The notes beneath the pieces were generated by a model that had not been told where the DNA came from, made no database searches, and worked only from the letters and a program-made list of their open reading frames with translations. Positions 1 to 9,000 of a DNA stretch of 37,038 nt are shown in pieces. The stretch comes from Pelotomaculum sp. (GTDB lineage Bacteria > Bacillota > Desulfotomaculia > Desulfotomaculales > Pelotomaculaceae): assembly GCA_018435055.1 (NCBI GenBank), contig JAHDOA010000056.1, forward strand, positions 1 to 37,038. Direction: 5' to 3'. The stretch's first letter is position 1. Each line of letters begins with the position of its first letter. A program made the translations under genes and the position numbers.

Positions 1-1
1 C

Positions 2-1603
2 GCTCTGCAGGAGCAATGGAACAAGGGGCAGGCCGCTATCCTGGCCGGAAGTTTAACCAAAGGAGAGCCATGCCCGGTTTGCGGTTCACTGGACCACCCG
101 CGTCCTGCCGCGCCCGGAGCCGGCCTGCCCTCGGAGGCGGAACTGAAAGCCCGCCGGCAGGCTGTAGTCGACCTGGAGGCTGCCCTTAACAAGGCCAGAG
201 ATGAATTCAATAACATTAAGGCAGTAAAATTAACAGCCCAGAGCCGGACAGAGGACCTGGAAAAGGAACTGGGCGAAAATGCTGATATCGATTTAGCTGT
301 TTTGCAGGCTAAAGCCGGCAAAGCCAGGGAGCTCTGGTCGGAAGCCCGCCAGGCGGCAGAAACTGTTGCAGCGCTGGAGAACACGGTTAAGAAACTGAAG
401 GAGCGGGAAGAAGCTGCAGGCCGGCAGGTGGAAACCTGCCAAAAGGAATATCAAAAAGCCAATACTGAACTGGAAACGGCCCGGGCTGTTTGGCGTGAAC
501 GCGAGTCGTCCGTTCCAGAAAACCTGCGCGACGTGGCAGCTTTGAGCAAAGCCCAGCTGGAAGCCAGGCAAAAGAGGGACAAGCTCACGGCAAACTTCGA
601 GAACGCGAAAAAAGCAGTGGATGCAGCAAAGCAGACGCTGGCCGCGGCAGCAGCGGCAGAGAAAGAAGCTTTGGCCAACTGGCAGGCGGCCATGAAGCTG
701 GCGGAAGACGAAATGCGTTCATTCCAGAAGCGCCTTGAGTCAGCCGGCTTTGACGGCCTGAAAGAATACCAGGAAGCCAGGAAAACACCCGATGAGATTA
801 AGAAAATGGAAAGTGAGATCAAAGGTTTTGACGAAAGCCTCCATGCCGCCAGGGACCGCCTGGCGCGTGCCGCCCGAGCGGCAGAGGGTTTAGCTGAGCC
901 GGACATGGAAAAGCTGGCCCTGGATGAAGCTGAAGCAAAAAAAGAGCACGATCAACTGCTGATCAAGGAAGGCGAACTTCAGTCACAGGTAAGGGAAGAA
1001 GACAGGAGCCTGAAGAAGCTCCAGGAACTAGAAGGTAAGCTGAAGGGCCTGGAGGACCGGTACCTGGTGTTCGGTCGTATCTCCGAAGTGGCCAACGGCA
1101 GGAACAAATACGGCCTGACCTTCCAGCGCTTTGTGCTGGGAGCGCTGCTGGACGACGTCACCATAGCCGCCACCGAGCGCCTTAAGTTAATGAGTCGCGG
1201 CCGCTACCACCTCCAGCGCACCACGGAACTGTCCCGGAGAAACGCCGCCGGCGGCCTGGACCTGGAAGTCTTCGATACATATACCGGTGCCGCCAGGAAC
1301 GTGGCTACACTTTCCGGCGGGGAAACCTTCCTGGCTTCACTTTCGCTGGCCCTGGGCCTGGCCGACGTGGTCCAGTCCTACTCGGGCGGCATCCACCTGG
1401 ATACAATTTTCGTTGACGAAGGCTTCGGCACCCTGGACCCCGAATCGCTGGACTTTGCCATGCGGGCCCTGATTGACCTACAAAAAGGCGGCCGCCTGGT
1501 GGGGATAATCTCCCATGTACCGGAATTAAAAGAACGCATCGACGCCAGGCTGGAGGTCCAGCCGACTGACCGGGGGAGTGTGGCGGGGTTCAAAATTGTC
1601 TAA
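2..1603 (+). CDS. sbcC: SbcC, exonuclease SbcCD ATPase subunit (3' part; 5' end outside window)
   Basis: SbcC is the Rad50-like ATPase that with SbcD cleaves hairpins and processes DNA ends. The frame is open from the left edge, so the gene starts outside the window. Seen directly: the zinc hook CPVC (codons at 71-82) followed by GSLDHP, then a long Ala/Glu/Lys-rich coiled coil to about nt 1060, then the C-terminal ABC lobe with FQRFVLGALLDDV, the signature LSGGETFLASLSLALGLAD and Walker B TIFVDEGFGTLD, ending ISHVPELKERID. The N-terminal Walker A lobe and sbcD must lie to the left. The last 132 bp recur in diverged form at 3723-3854, suggesting the 3' end was the site of a recombination event. 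The family assignment is secure. Confidence 0.95.
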   Translation, partial: ALQEQWNKGQAAILAGSLTKGEPCPVCGSLDHPRPAAPGAGLPSEAELKARRQAVVDLEAALNKARDEFNNIKAVKLTAQSRTEDLEKELGENADIDLAVLQAKAGKARELWSEARQAAETVAALENTVKKLKEREEAAGRQVETCQKEYQKANTELETARAVWRERESSVPENLRDVAALSKAQLEARQKRDKLTANFENAKKAVDAAKQTLAAAAAAEKEALANWQAAMKLAEDEMRSFQKRLESAGFDGLKEYQEARKTPDEIKKMESEIKGFDESLHAARDRLARAARAAEGLAEPDMEKLALDEAEAKKEHDQLLIKEGELQSQVREEDRSLKKLQELEGKLKGLEDRYLVFGRISEVANGRNKYGLTFQRFVLGALLDDVTIAATERLKLMSRGRYHLQRTTELSRRNAAGGLDLEVFDTYTGAARNVATLSGGETFLASLSLALGLADVVQSYSGGIHLDTIFVDEGFGTLDPESLDFAMRALIDLQKGGRLVGIISHVPELKERIDARLEVQPTDRGSVAGFKIV

Positions 1604-1717
1604 GCGGTTATTTTTTGTTCTCAGTTTAATGGGATAAACGCATTGTCTCTAATTCTTTAGTTAATGCGCATTCTCTTTTCTCATGGCATAGAAAAAGTAA
1701 AATATATGAGTAACATC

Positions 1718-2893
1718 TTATCTCCCGCAGCAATGTTTAAATTTTTTGCCGCTGCCGCAGGGGCACGGCTCGTTTCTGCCGGTCTTTTGGACGCGCCTGG
1801 GCTGGGTGGAGGGGAAGTGCAGCAGGTTGGATTTCCCGACTGCGGAAAGCTCTCTGGGGGTGTGACCGTAATTGCTCCAGAGCCTGGTGTTGTTTTGCAC
1901 GTCAACGATAAGCCGCGCCACATCCTCTGCTTGCTTCCTGCTGTCAAACACGACGCCCGCCGTATCCAATAGGTCAAAGTGTTCCTGCATCCTCGTCCCG
2001 GCCGCGCATATGTCATGGATTTCATCGAGTACATCCAGAAGCAGCTCTGGATCAGGGATGAACTCGGCCAGCTTTGTCTTAAGTACGTCCAGCTGCGGCG
2101 TTATCTCGTAATAATCCCAATCGGAGTATCTTAAAAACTCATCCCGTGGCGGTTCATACCTGGGCTTGCCTTTTCTTTCTGCCAACAGGCGGGGTACTCC
2201 CTGAAAATCATCCTCCTCAAAGTCAGAGTCAACAATATATTCCTCCCAGAAACAATACCCCTTATCCATGTACACATAACTCAGCAAGATGGGAAACATC
2301 TCGTCGATGCTGGTTTGCCTATCGTTTTGGCGGTTAAATAACGCGACAAAATCGTCCTGGCTGATAGCGCCATAAAGCGAAACGGCTGCGATAGCGTAAC
2401 TGTTCAGCAGGTCGCTGAATCGCTTTTCCTCCGGAAAACCGGTTTCAACCAGTTCCCTATATGCGGCCTTGATCTCATCCGGCACTACGAAAAACAACTT
2501 GTCCACGAAATAAAAGGATTGGAGCAGCCCTAATCCCTGGGTCACTTGATAGGTGTCTATATATACTTTATCTGTCTGCAGGTGTTTCTTCGCAGCAGCC
2601 CTTTGAAAAAAATCCCATTCCATTTCATCAACTATATAGAGGCAGGTGCGGAGGTTGTCCGTCTGCTGCAATGTTTCGGCGATTGATGAAATCAGCGGCG
2701 ATTTCTGCAGTTTGCCGTAGTTTTTGATGCCCAGCGCTTTCCCCAGCTTGCGCAGCGCGGTCACGTTTTTGAGCGCGAGTATTTCGGCGAGGGAGTACAG
2801 GGGCTCGGTATGGGCAGCGTTTTCTATGTTTATTTTTTTTGCTTCCTCAAGGATTATTTTCTTCAGATCATCGTTGCTTATTAGATTTGACAT
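1718..2893 (-). CDS. SEC-C metal-binding motif protein
   Basis: A 391-aa protein of unknown role ending in a textbook SEC-C zinc motif, NEPCPCGSGKKFKHCCG, as found at the C-terminus of SecA and many stand-alone proteins. The body is acidic and helical and I recognise no catalytic motif. The reading frame extends upstream to 3043, but the preferred start is the second of two adjacent ATGs at 2893. The reverse strand there reads CGGAGG, then AATATG, then ATG, giving a 6-nt spacing, whereas the upstream candidate at 3043 has no comparable ribosome binding site. It runs opposite to its neighbours inside the islet bounded by the sbcC tail and its duplicate, so it may be cargo of that event. No terminator was found. 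Confidence 0.8.
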   Translation of the reverse strand: MSNLISNDDLKKIILEEAKKINIENAAHTEPLYSLAEILALKNVTALRKLGKALGIKNYGKLQKSPLISSIAETLQQTDNLRTCLYIVDEMEWDFFQRAAAKKHLQTDKVYIDTYQVTQGLGLLQSFYFVDKLFFVVPDEIKAAYRELVETGFPEEKRFSDLLNSYAIAAVSLYGAISQDDFVALFNRQNDRQTSIDEMFPILLSYVYMDKGYCFWEEYIVDSDFEEDDFQGVPRLLAERKGKPRYEPPRDEFLRYSDWDYYEITPQLDVLKTKLAEFIPDPELLLDVLDEIHDICAAGTRMQEHFDLLDTAGVVFDSRKQAEDVARLIVDVQNNTRLWSNYGHTPRELSAVGKSNLLHFPSTQPRRVQKTGRNEPCPCGSGKKFKHCCGR

Positions 2894-3183
2894 CATATTC
2901 CTCCGCTTTGCTAGGCATTCGGTACCCGTAAACTCAGCCTTTAGATCTGGGCTTTGTAGATAGTTTAAGGCCATTTCGAGCTCCAGACAATAGTATACGC
3001 TTATCTTTGTCTCAAAAGACCTGTTTGGCTGGTTCCGGATCATATGAACAATAACAAGTAAGCGGGTTGCTGACTAAATTATGAGAAATAAACGTGAAAA
3101 ATGGAGGAAAATAGGGGTATTTGTGGAAAATAGTCACTATTATTCGTAATGGCTGCTAATATGAACACACCGCACTGGATTAG

Positions 3184-3291
3184 AAACTCGGCGGGTTTGC
3201 CGGTGAATTATATGTCGCAGCAGAGCTTTCAAAGAGAGGCATTCCCAATTCCCTGCTGATTATTGATATACCGGCTGGCTTCACCTGCTAA
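3184..3291 (+). pseudogene. Relic of a PD-(D/E)XK-type nuclease N-terminus
   Basis: Between a TAG (3181-3183) and a TAA (3289-3291) this frame reads KLGGFAGELYVAAELSKRG and then IPNSLLIID. The G-x-x-GE-x-x-V-A-x-EL-x-x-RG pattern is typical of the first helix of small PD-(D/E)XK endonuclease-like proteins. No start codon is available in frame and the rest of the domain is missing, so this is a relic at best. The assignment rests on one short motif by eye and is tentative. Confidence 0.35.
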
Positions 3292-3367
3292 TATTCATGT
3301 GTACTGTGACAGTGCTTGTTAAGGGAGCAGAGATCGATTCAAAGGCAAAGGTTCCGGGGGCAAAAGC

Positions 3368-3697
3368 ATGAAGAGTTTTGAAAGTGTCTGGGAAGATATT
3401 ATTAAGCTGATTGATAATAACAATAGAATTGAAACAATATCAAAGAAGAAAATTAATGTTATTGAAAAAATTGTGCCTGAAGGCCTGCTGGTTACAACCG
3501 ATAAAAGCAGGTTGCAGCTGGTTAGAAAAGAATGGATTGAAGACGCCTGGCTGGCGCTGGCGAGCAAACGAAGGATTGTCGCTGACGATATACCCGGTAA
3601 GGCCAGGTACAGAGCCTCCTTTATAATGGCTTTGCTCTCCAAATTGGATTGCGTAAAAGCGGAGAGCAGGCCTAATACTTTATATCTGAATATCTAG
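3368..3697 (+). CDS. Hypothetical protein, 109 aa
   Basis: An unrecognised small basic protein. The start ATG lies 7 nt after a GGGGG stretch (TTCCGGGGGCAAAAGC), a passable ribosome binding site. The N-terminal half (FESVWEDIIKLID, then KKKINVIEKIVPEGLLVTTDKS) looks helix-strand. The C-terminal half (EWIEDAWLALASKRRI, then YRASFIMALLSKLD and a final LYLNI strand) resembles a compact winged-helix-like module that I associate loosely with nuclease accessory domains; this is impression, not proof. It lies 76 bp after the nuclease relic and 25 bp before the duplicated sbcC tail, so it may be the surviving distal part of a broken gene. Confidence 0.5.
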   Translation: MKSFESVWEDIIKLIDNNNRIETISKKKINVIEKIVPEGLLVTTDKSRLQLVRKEWIEDAWLALASKRRIVADDIPGKARYRASFIMALLSKLDCVKAESRPNTLYLNI

Positions 3698-3722
3698 TTA
3701 ACCGGGGATATATATATATTTT

Positions 3723-3854
3723 ATCGACCTGCAAAAAGGCGGCCACCTGGTGGGGATAATCTCCCACGTGCCGGAACTAAAAGAACGCATCGACGCCCGG
3801 CTGGAGGTCCAGCCGACTGACCGGGGGAGTGTGGCGGGGTTTAGGGTGGTGTAG
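3723..3854 (+). repeat. Diverged second copy of the last 132 bp of sbcC
   Basis: Aligned by hand against 1472-1603 this segment matches at 118 of 132 positions without gaps and ends at its own stop codon in the same place. It encodes the same 43-residue SbcC C-terminus with only three conservative changes (R to H, K to R, I to V); nearly all other differences are at synonymous positions. It has no start codon or upstream sbcC sequence: similarity begins abruptly after an AT run (ATATATATATTTT). The synonymous pattern implies the two tails diverged while both were parts of working genes, so this is probably the old 3' end left behind after an islet carrying a new one integrated. Confidence 0.85.
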
Positions 3855-3960
3855 ATTTACATAGAGATAAAAGGATGAGATTGCAGCGCCTTTGAAGGGT
3901 TTTATAAGAGATATAGCGTAGTAATATGAATAGGATAATCAATACATAAATACTATCTTT

Positions 3961-3989
3961 TTCATCAACAGTAGATAAAAGGTTATAAT
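3961..3989 (+). promoter_or_regulatory. Possible sigma-A promoter for the 197-aa gene
   Basis: A perfect TATAAT (3984-3989) is preceded at 17 bp by TTCATC, a weak -35. It lies about 40 bp upstream of the ATG at 4032, which has its own GCAGGAGG ribosome binding site. Consensus matching by eye only. Confidence 0.35.
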
Positions 3990-4031
3990 TTATGATTACT
4001 ACTTAATACAATAGCAGGAGGCGAATTCCTT

Positions 4032-4625
4032 ATGTACAAAATGGTCCAGGAAGGGGATAATTTCACTGTCTATAAAGATGACATAATGCTGCGAACTCCG
4101 CAAGGTTCCCAGGTATGCACAAAATTTGAGCCATTGGCCACAAAATTGCTGGGTGATTTAATGTCGTACGGTGAAGATCCATCTGATCCAATATCGCTAG
4201 TTGCATTTCATTACGCTATGATAGACTTCTTTGCCATTATTCCCCGAGAAGAGCTGGAAAGAAATGTAGCTTTGGGATTGGAGCAGTCTAACGATTGGAC
4301 CTTCAATTGCCCCAGTGTTGCACCGGAGACAATGATGCCGTGGTACAGTGTTTTTGGCACATATGACAGCAACTATAAAGAGGCAATAGAGTGGCTTAAA
4401 ACACTGACAAGGATGCAATTATGCGCCGTCTGTGTTATCGGTAGGGCTTTGGAGAGCGTGAATATTCCCTTCATCGCGGCTCATCTGAAGAAGGCCAGGG
4501 ACATGAAAGTCCTGGTGGATATGATACACAGAAATTATCCGTATGTCGGTAAAAAGGACCTCAAGAAATACCTGGATAATTACATGTATTACTTCAGGCT
4601 GGGAGAAAGGGTTGCCAACGGGTAA
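4032..4625 (+). CDS. Hypothetical protein, 197 aa; faint resemblance to ATP12-type chaperones
   Basis: The start is well supported by AGGAGG 9 nt upstream of the ATG. No membrane segment or catalytic motif is visible. The layout MLRTPQGSQVCTKFEPLATKLLGDLMSYG, then a helix containing AFHYAMIDFF, then a long helical C-terminus (LTRMQLCAVCVIGRALES, FIAAHLKKA) is reminiscent of the ATP12 F1-ATPase assembly chaperone, which has a tP-x-G strand, a LA...W helix and a terminal helical bundle. The key ATP12 MPLTRLA motif is not evident, so I treat this as a structural guess only. The gene stands alone between the sbcC tail duplicate and the next small gene. Confidence 0.7.
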   Translation: MYKMVQEGDNFTVYKDDIMLRTPQGSQVCTKFEPLATKLLGDLMSYGEDPSDPISLVAFHYAMIDFFAIIPREELERNVALGLEQSNDWTFNCPSVAPETMMPWYSVFGTYDSNYKEAIEWLKTLTRMQLCAVCVIGRALESVNIPFIAAHLKKARDMKVLVDMIHRNYPYVGKKDLKKYLDNYMYYFRLGERVANG

Positions 4626-4795
4626 AATATAATTTCTTGATTATTTATCAGACACCAGTCTTTCATGTCATCAATATTGGTTTTATCCGTTTTACTTCAA
4701 TAACTTAAATCCAAAAGAATCTTGGCATGAAGAATGAACCTTCAGGTTGTGTCTTTTTTAAGATTATAGTAATACAGTTATTGGGAGTGAAGCTA

Positions 4796-5104
4796 ATGCC
4801 AAAGGAAACCCTGGACACTCTTTGGGAGTATTGTACTATGAAAAAAAGGGCCGTACCGTGTCCAATGGCCTGGAATAAATTATACGGCATGTTGATGGTC
4901 ATGCATCAAAAATCATTCGAGAAATGGGAGAAACCCTCGCCACCACTAATATTGGCGTCCTGGCACTATTCAACACCAATTCAAAAGCAACGACGATTCA
5001 AAGAGCACCTACATTGGGCGGATAGTAAAGGTCTGTTAAATGAAGTAGGTGCTTTCTTAAGATCTTTGCCTGAGGAAAAATGGTGTCATTTTGGTAAGCT
5101 TTAA
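4796..5104 (+). CDS. Hypothetical protein, 102 aa
   Basis: Unrecognised. The frame opens at 4727, but the better start is the ATG at 4796, preceded by TTGGGAGTGAAGCTA, a GGGAG ribosome binding site at 8 nt. The protein is rich in Trp (WEYC, AWNKLYGML, ILASWHYS, LHWADSKG, KWCHFG) and basic, with no signal peptide. The conserved-looking SPPLILASWHYSTPIQKQRRFKEHL core suggests a genuine folded protein. Nothing in the neighbourhood indicates a role. Confidence 0.6.
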   Translation: MPKETLDTLWEYCTMKKRAVPCPMAWNKLYGMLMVMHQKSFEKWEKPSPPLILASWHYSTPIQKQRRFKEHLHWADSKGLLNEVGAFLRSLPEEKWCHFGKL

Positions 5105-5574
5105 CATGGCCAAAGGAGCGAGGGGACAAGATAGTGGGGTGTGCAAATATCTGTCCATGTGTTGAGCTAAAGTAATTGGGGCCCTGCTTAATTAAAAGGG
5201 CTGATTTTTTTCAGCACCCTTGTGAATAGACTATCTTTTAAAGCCCGCGTTGCCTGGTACGTGCAAGTTGCACATGACGGGGTGGCGCGGATTTTTTTTA
5301 TAGCACCTCAATTTTAATATATCTTACATTTTCACATCCGCAAGGACAGAATGCTGTCATTGCTTAATTGTATAATTATTTAAGCATCTTAATTTGCATA
5401 CTTATGGAAGGATTATGCAGCAACATGACGAAAAATAACGGTAATGGTAATAATTATGGATAATATCGCTTTTTATGATAGCCTAAAGAACAAACAACAT
5501 ATTTCCTTGCAACGCATGGAATAATATTCCTAATGCTATATTACTAATAGTTTTTGGCATGAGAGGTTTCAGGA
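5105..5574. other. Intergenic stretch upstream of the BREX operon
   Basis: No convincing gene is visible on either strand across these 470 bp. The features seen are a perfect 13-bp inverted repeat GTGCAAGTTGCAC at 5261-5273, an imperfect hairpin around 5200-5222 enclosing a T run, and a second 13-bp inverted repeat nearer brxF at 5518-5530. The promoter of the BREX operon should lie here, but I cannot assign -10/-35 elements with confidence. Confidence 0.5.
5518..5530. promoter_or_regulatory. Candidate operator palindrome upstream of brxF
   Basis: GGAATAATATTCC is a perfect inverted repeat (GGAATA/TATTCC around one central base) ending 44 bp before the brxF ATG, a typical place for a repressor site controlling the operon. 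There is no regulator gene next to the operon and no match to a named operator that I can recall. Functional assignment is inference. Confidence 0.35.
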
Positions 5575-6039
5575 ATGGATCTAGAAAAGCTCACTGAAAA
5601 AATTCAGGAAGCAAAGGTTAAATACTGCAGGTTGTTACTAGTTTTAGGCCCTTTTGCTCAGACCAATTCAAAATATTTAAAAGAGGCCAGTAAGACGTTA
5701 TCATATCCTTATATAAATTTTAACCTGGTCCTGGCAGGTAAATTAATGGATATACCTGTCCAGAGAAGATGTTCCCAGCTTGTTAGCCTGTTACCTAACC
5801 TGTTGAAGAGCTATCCGGAAGAGATTCTTTTGGTTGACCATATTGAGATTTTGTTCTTGCCGGAATTGAGAATTGATCCCTTGAGAGCCCTTCAGCAAAT
5901 AAGCCGTAATAAAACGATCGTAGCCGGTTGGACCGGATTTTATGAGGGTAATAAACTGACTTATGCCAGCCTGGGCCACCCGGAATACAAACGATATCAA
6001 GGCATTGTGGAAGAAGATTTTGCGTTTTTTAATATATAA
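5575..6039 (+). CDS. brxF: BrxF, BREX type 3 P-loop-like protein
   Basis: First gene of the BREX-3 operon. The 154-aa length, the N-terminal strand CRLLLVLGPFAQTNSKYL in place of a canonical Walker A, the central YINFNLVLAGKLMDIP and the Walker-B-like EEILLVDHIEILFLPEL fit BrxF, a small P-loop NTPase-like protein specific to type 3 BREX. The canonical GK[ST] is absent (GPFAQTNSK), so nucleotide hydrolysis is doubtful. The ATG follows GAGAGG at a workable spacing. It ends 6 bp before brxC, with all later BREX genes in the same direction. The family name rests on sequence style plus the diagnostic gene order. Confidence 0.85.
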   Translation: MDLEKLTEKIQEAKVKYCRLLLVLGPFAQTNSKYLKEASKTLSYPYINFNLVLAGKLMDIPVQRRCSQLVSLLPNLLKSYPEEILLVDHIEILFLPELRIDPLRALQQISRNKTIVAGWTGFYEGNKLTYASLGHPEYKRYQGIVEEDFAFFNI

Positions 6040-6045
6040 AAGGGG

Positions 6046-9000
6046 ATGGGGAGTTTGAAGTACGGGGATTTAGTGCAATTTGAACCGATTGATACTGTGG
6101 TGCAGGTCATGGAGGCCAATGACTATACCGAGGCCCAGCGGTTGGTGAAGACGTTTGTTATCTCTGACAGAATGGCTGAAAAGATTAGAGACATTGTCAT
6201 CCCTCACCTACAGATTGATGAGCAGAAGGATAATAAAGCTCTTCTCATTGTAGGGAACTATGGCACCGGTAAGTCCCACTTGATGTCGGTCATTTCCGCG
6301 CTGGCAGAGCATGCTGAGACGCTTACTCTGGTCCAGCATGCCGATGTCAAAAAGATATCCAGTGATATTGCCGGCAAGTTCAAGGTTTTACGTACAGAAA
6401 TCGGTGCTTCCACCATGCCTTTGCGGGAAATCATTTGCCAGGTAATTACGGATTACCTGGAAACTATCGGGGTGGATTACACCTTTCCGCCGCTGGACCA
6501 GGTAACGAACAATAAAGACTGCCTGCTGGAAATGATGGAGCAGTTTGAACAACAGTACCCGGAACATGGCTTCCTGGTAGTGGTGGACGAGCTCCTGGAC
6601 TACTTGCGCACTAGAAAAGAGCAGGAAATTATCCTGGATCTCAATTTCCTGCGTGAAATCGGTGAAATCTGCAAGTCCACCCGCTTCCGTTTTATGGCCG
6701 GTGTCCAGGAGTCGCTTTTTGACAGCGATAAATTTCAATTCGTCGCCGATACCTTGCGCAGGGTGAAGGACCGTTTTGAGCAGCTGCGCATCGCCCGGGA
6801 AGATGTCGCTTATGTGGTAGCCAACCGGTTATTGAAAAAGGACGGCCACCAGAAGGCGTTAGTCCGCGCCCACCTCGAAAAATTCTATCCACTGTACGAA
6901 AATATGGCCGAGCGCTCGGAGCAGTTTGTCACTCTTTTCCCGGTTCATCCTGTTTACTTGGATGTATTTGAAAAGGTCTATGTGGCGGAAAAAAGAGAAG
7001 TGTTGAAAACCATCAGCACCTCGATTGGGAATCTGATCAATAACGAAGTGCCGGATGATGAACCGGGGCTTCTTTCCTTTGATTCTTACTGGGAATATAT
7101 TCTGGAAAACCCGGCTTTGAGAAGCATGCCGGACGTCCGTATTGTTGTGGAAAAAAGCCAGCGGCTGGAGGGTATTATCAATACCTCATTCACAATTCCC
7201 CTGTACAAGCCGGCAGCCTTGAAGATTATCCGGGCCTTGAGCGTGCACAGGCTGACCACCGGGGATATCAACGCGCCCATCGGGTTAGCTGCCGGCGCCT
7301 TGCGGGACGGCCTCTGCCTACACCTGCCCATGCCGGAAGAAGATGCGGAGTTTCTCAAAACAACGATTGAAACCGTTTTAAAGGAAATAAGGAAAACCGT
7401 CAGCGGGCAGTTTATTTCCTTTAACAAGGAAAATGAGCAGTATTACCTGGACCCCCAGCGGGACATCGACTATGATTCGGAAATAGAAAAAAGGGCCGAC
7501 CAGCTCTCTGACGACACCTTAAACCGCTATTATTTTAATGTGCTGACCCAGCTCCTGGACCGGGGTGAATCAATGATCACCGGCCATAAAGTCTGGGAGT
7601 ATGAGATAGAGTGGAAGGAAAAGAAAACGTCCCGGTTGGGCTGGCTGTTTTTCGGAGCGCCCAATGAACGATCAACTGCCCAGCCGCCGCGGGACTTTTA
7701 CCTCTATTTCCTGAAGCCCTTTGGCGATAATGACTTTGAAGATGAGAAAAAGGAAGACGAAGTATTCTTTGCTTTTAAGAAAAGAGACGATAAATTCACC
7801 ATTCCATTGAAACTTTATGCCGCCGCAGTGGAGATGTCTCTTATTTCCCAGGGGGACAGTAAGAAAAGCTATAATGAAAAAGCGGTCACGCACCGCAAGG
7901 AAGTTGTTAAATGGGTTAACAGCAATCTAACCTCGGCTTACGAAGTGACCTACAAGGGAGTCAGCCATAAGTTTGTAGCACTGATTAAAGGGGCAGGCTC
8001 CGGTAAAGATACCAAGGAACTGGTTAATACCGCGGCTTCCAACCTGCTGTCCACCTACTTCAATGAGCAGACGCCGGATTACCCGACCTTTTCGGTGCAG
8101 GTTACCACCAAGAACCGGGACCAGTATGCCCAGGACGCCATTCGCTGGATAGCCACCAACATTAAGACGGATATCGGAGCCAAGATTTTAGATTCCCTGG
8201 AGTTACTGGAAGGGAACAGCCTGCGGCCGTCCAATTCCCGCTACGCTAAATTTATCCTGGACGAATTGAAGAAAAAAGGCGCCGGCCAGGTGGTCAACAG
8301 AAATGAGCTAATCCGGTCCATTGACACCATTGATTATGCCGTGAAATACAGGCTGGAGCCGGAATGGGTGGCGGTCATCCTGGCAGCCCTGGTTTATGAC
8401 GGAGCTGTCACCCTGGCCCTGCACGGTGGTAAATATGATGCTTCAAATCTGGAAGACCTGGCCAAAAGGCCCGTTAAGGACATTGCTGATTTCAAACATA
8501 TAGAGCCACCGAAGGATTTGCCGCTACCCGAGTTAAAGGCGATCTTTGAATTCTTGAGGCTGCCTCCGGGACAAATTGTCAATCCTGCCACCAGGGAAGA
8601 TGCGGTGAACAATATGCAGAAGGAAGTTTTGACTCTGGTTGAAGAGGCGGCTACCCTGCAGCCGCAGATTAGCAATGGCATCCAAAGCTTTGGGGTCAGT
8701 TTCTTGACCGAACCAGAAAAAGAGCAGGCCAAAAAAAAGCTGGACAGCTATAAGAGCTTCCTGGAGTCCCTGCAGGTCTATAAAACGCCGGCCAAACTAA
8801 AGAATTTCCGCTATACTTTCAAGGAGATCAAAGAGCAGCAGGAAGCAAAGGCTATTGTGGCCAGGCTGAAAGAATTGCTGGACTTAAAGAAAGAAACCGA
8901 CCTTCTTTCGGCCTGCATTAACCAGGCTGAGCTGGCCATGCCCTCTGATCATCCGTGGGTAAAGGAAGTGCAAACTAAGCGCCGGGAATTAACCGCGCTG

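Noticed and set aside
451-906. Long reverse-strand frame opposite sbcC (and similar frames opposite other large genes)
   Set aside because: These are antisense shadows of strongly biased coding sequence, with no ribosome binding sites or recognisable domains.
2894-3043. N-terminal 50 residues of the SEC-C protein
   Set aside because: The frame is open, but the strong GGAGG site lies at 2893, and the upstream ATG has no ribosome binding site.
3155-3256. A 32-codon frame starting MNTPHWIRNS
   Set aside because: It has no ribosome binding site or recognisable motif, and another frame of the same DNA matches a nuclease signature.
3723-3854. A second sbcC gene
   Set aside because: Only the last 43 codons plus the stop are present, with no start or upstream domain, so it is a relic or duplicated tail.
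5197-5222. Terminator hairpin AAGGGCTGA/TCAGCACCCTT
   Set aside because: The stem needs a 2-nt bulge and the T run is in the loop, not after the stem, so it is not a normal intrinsic terminator.
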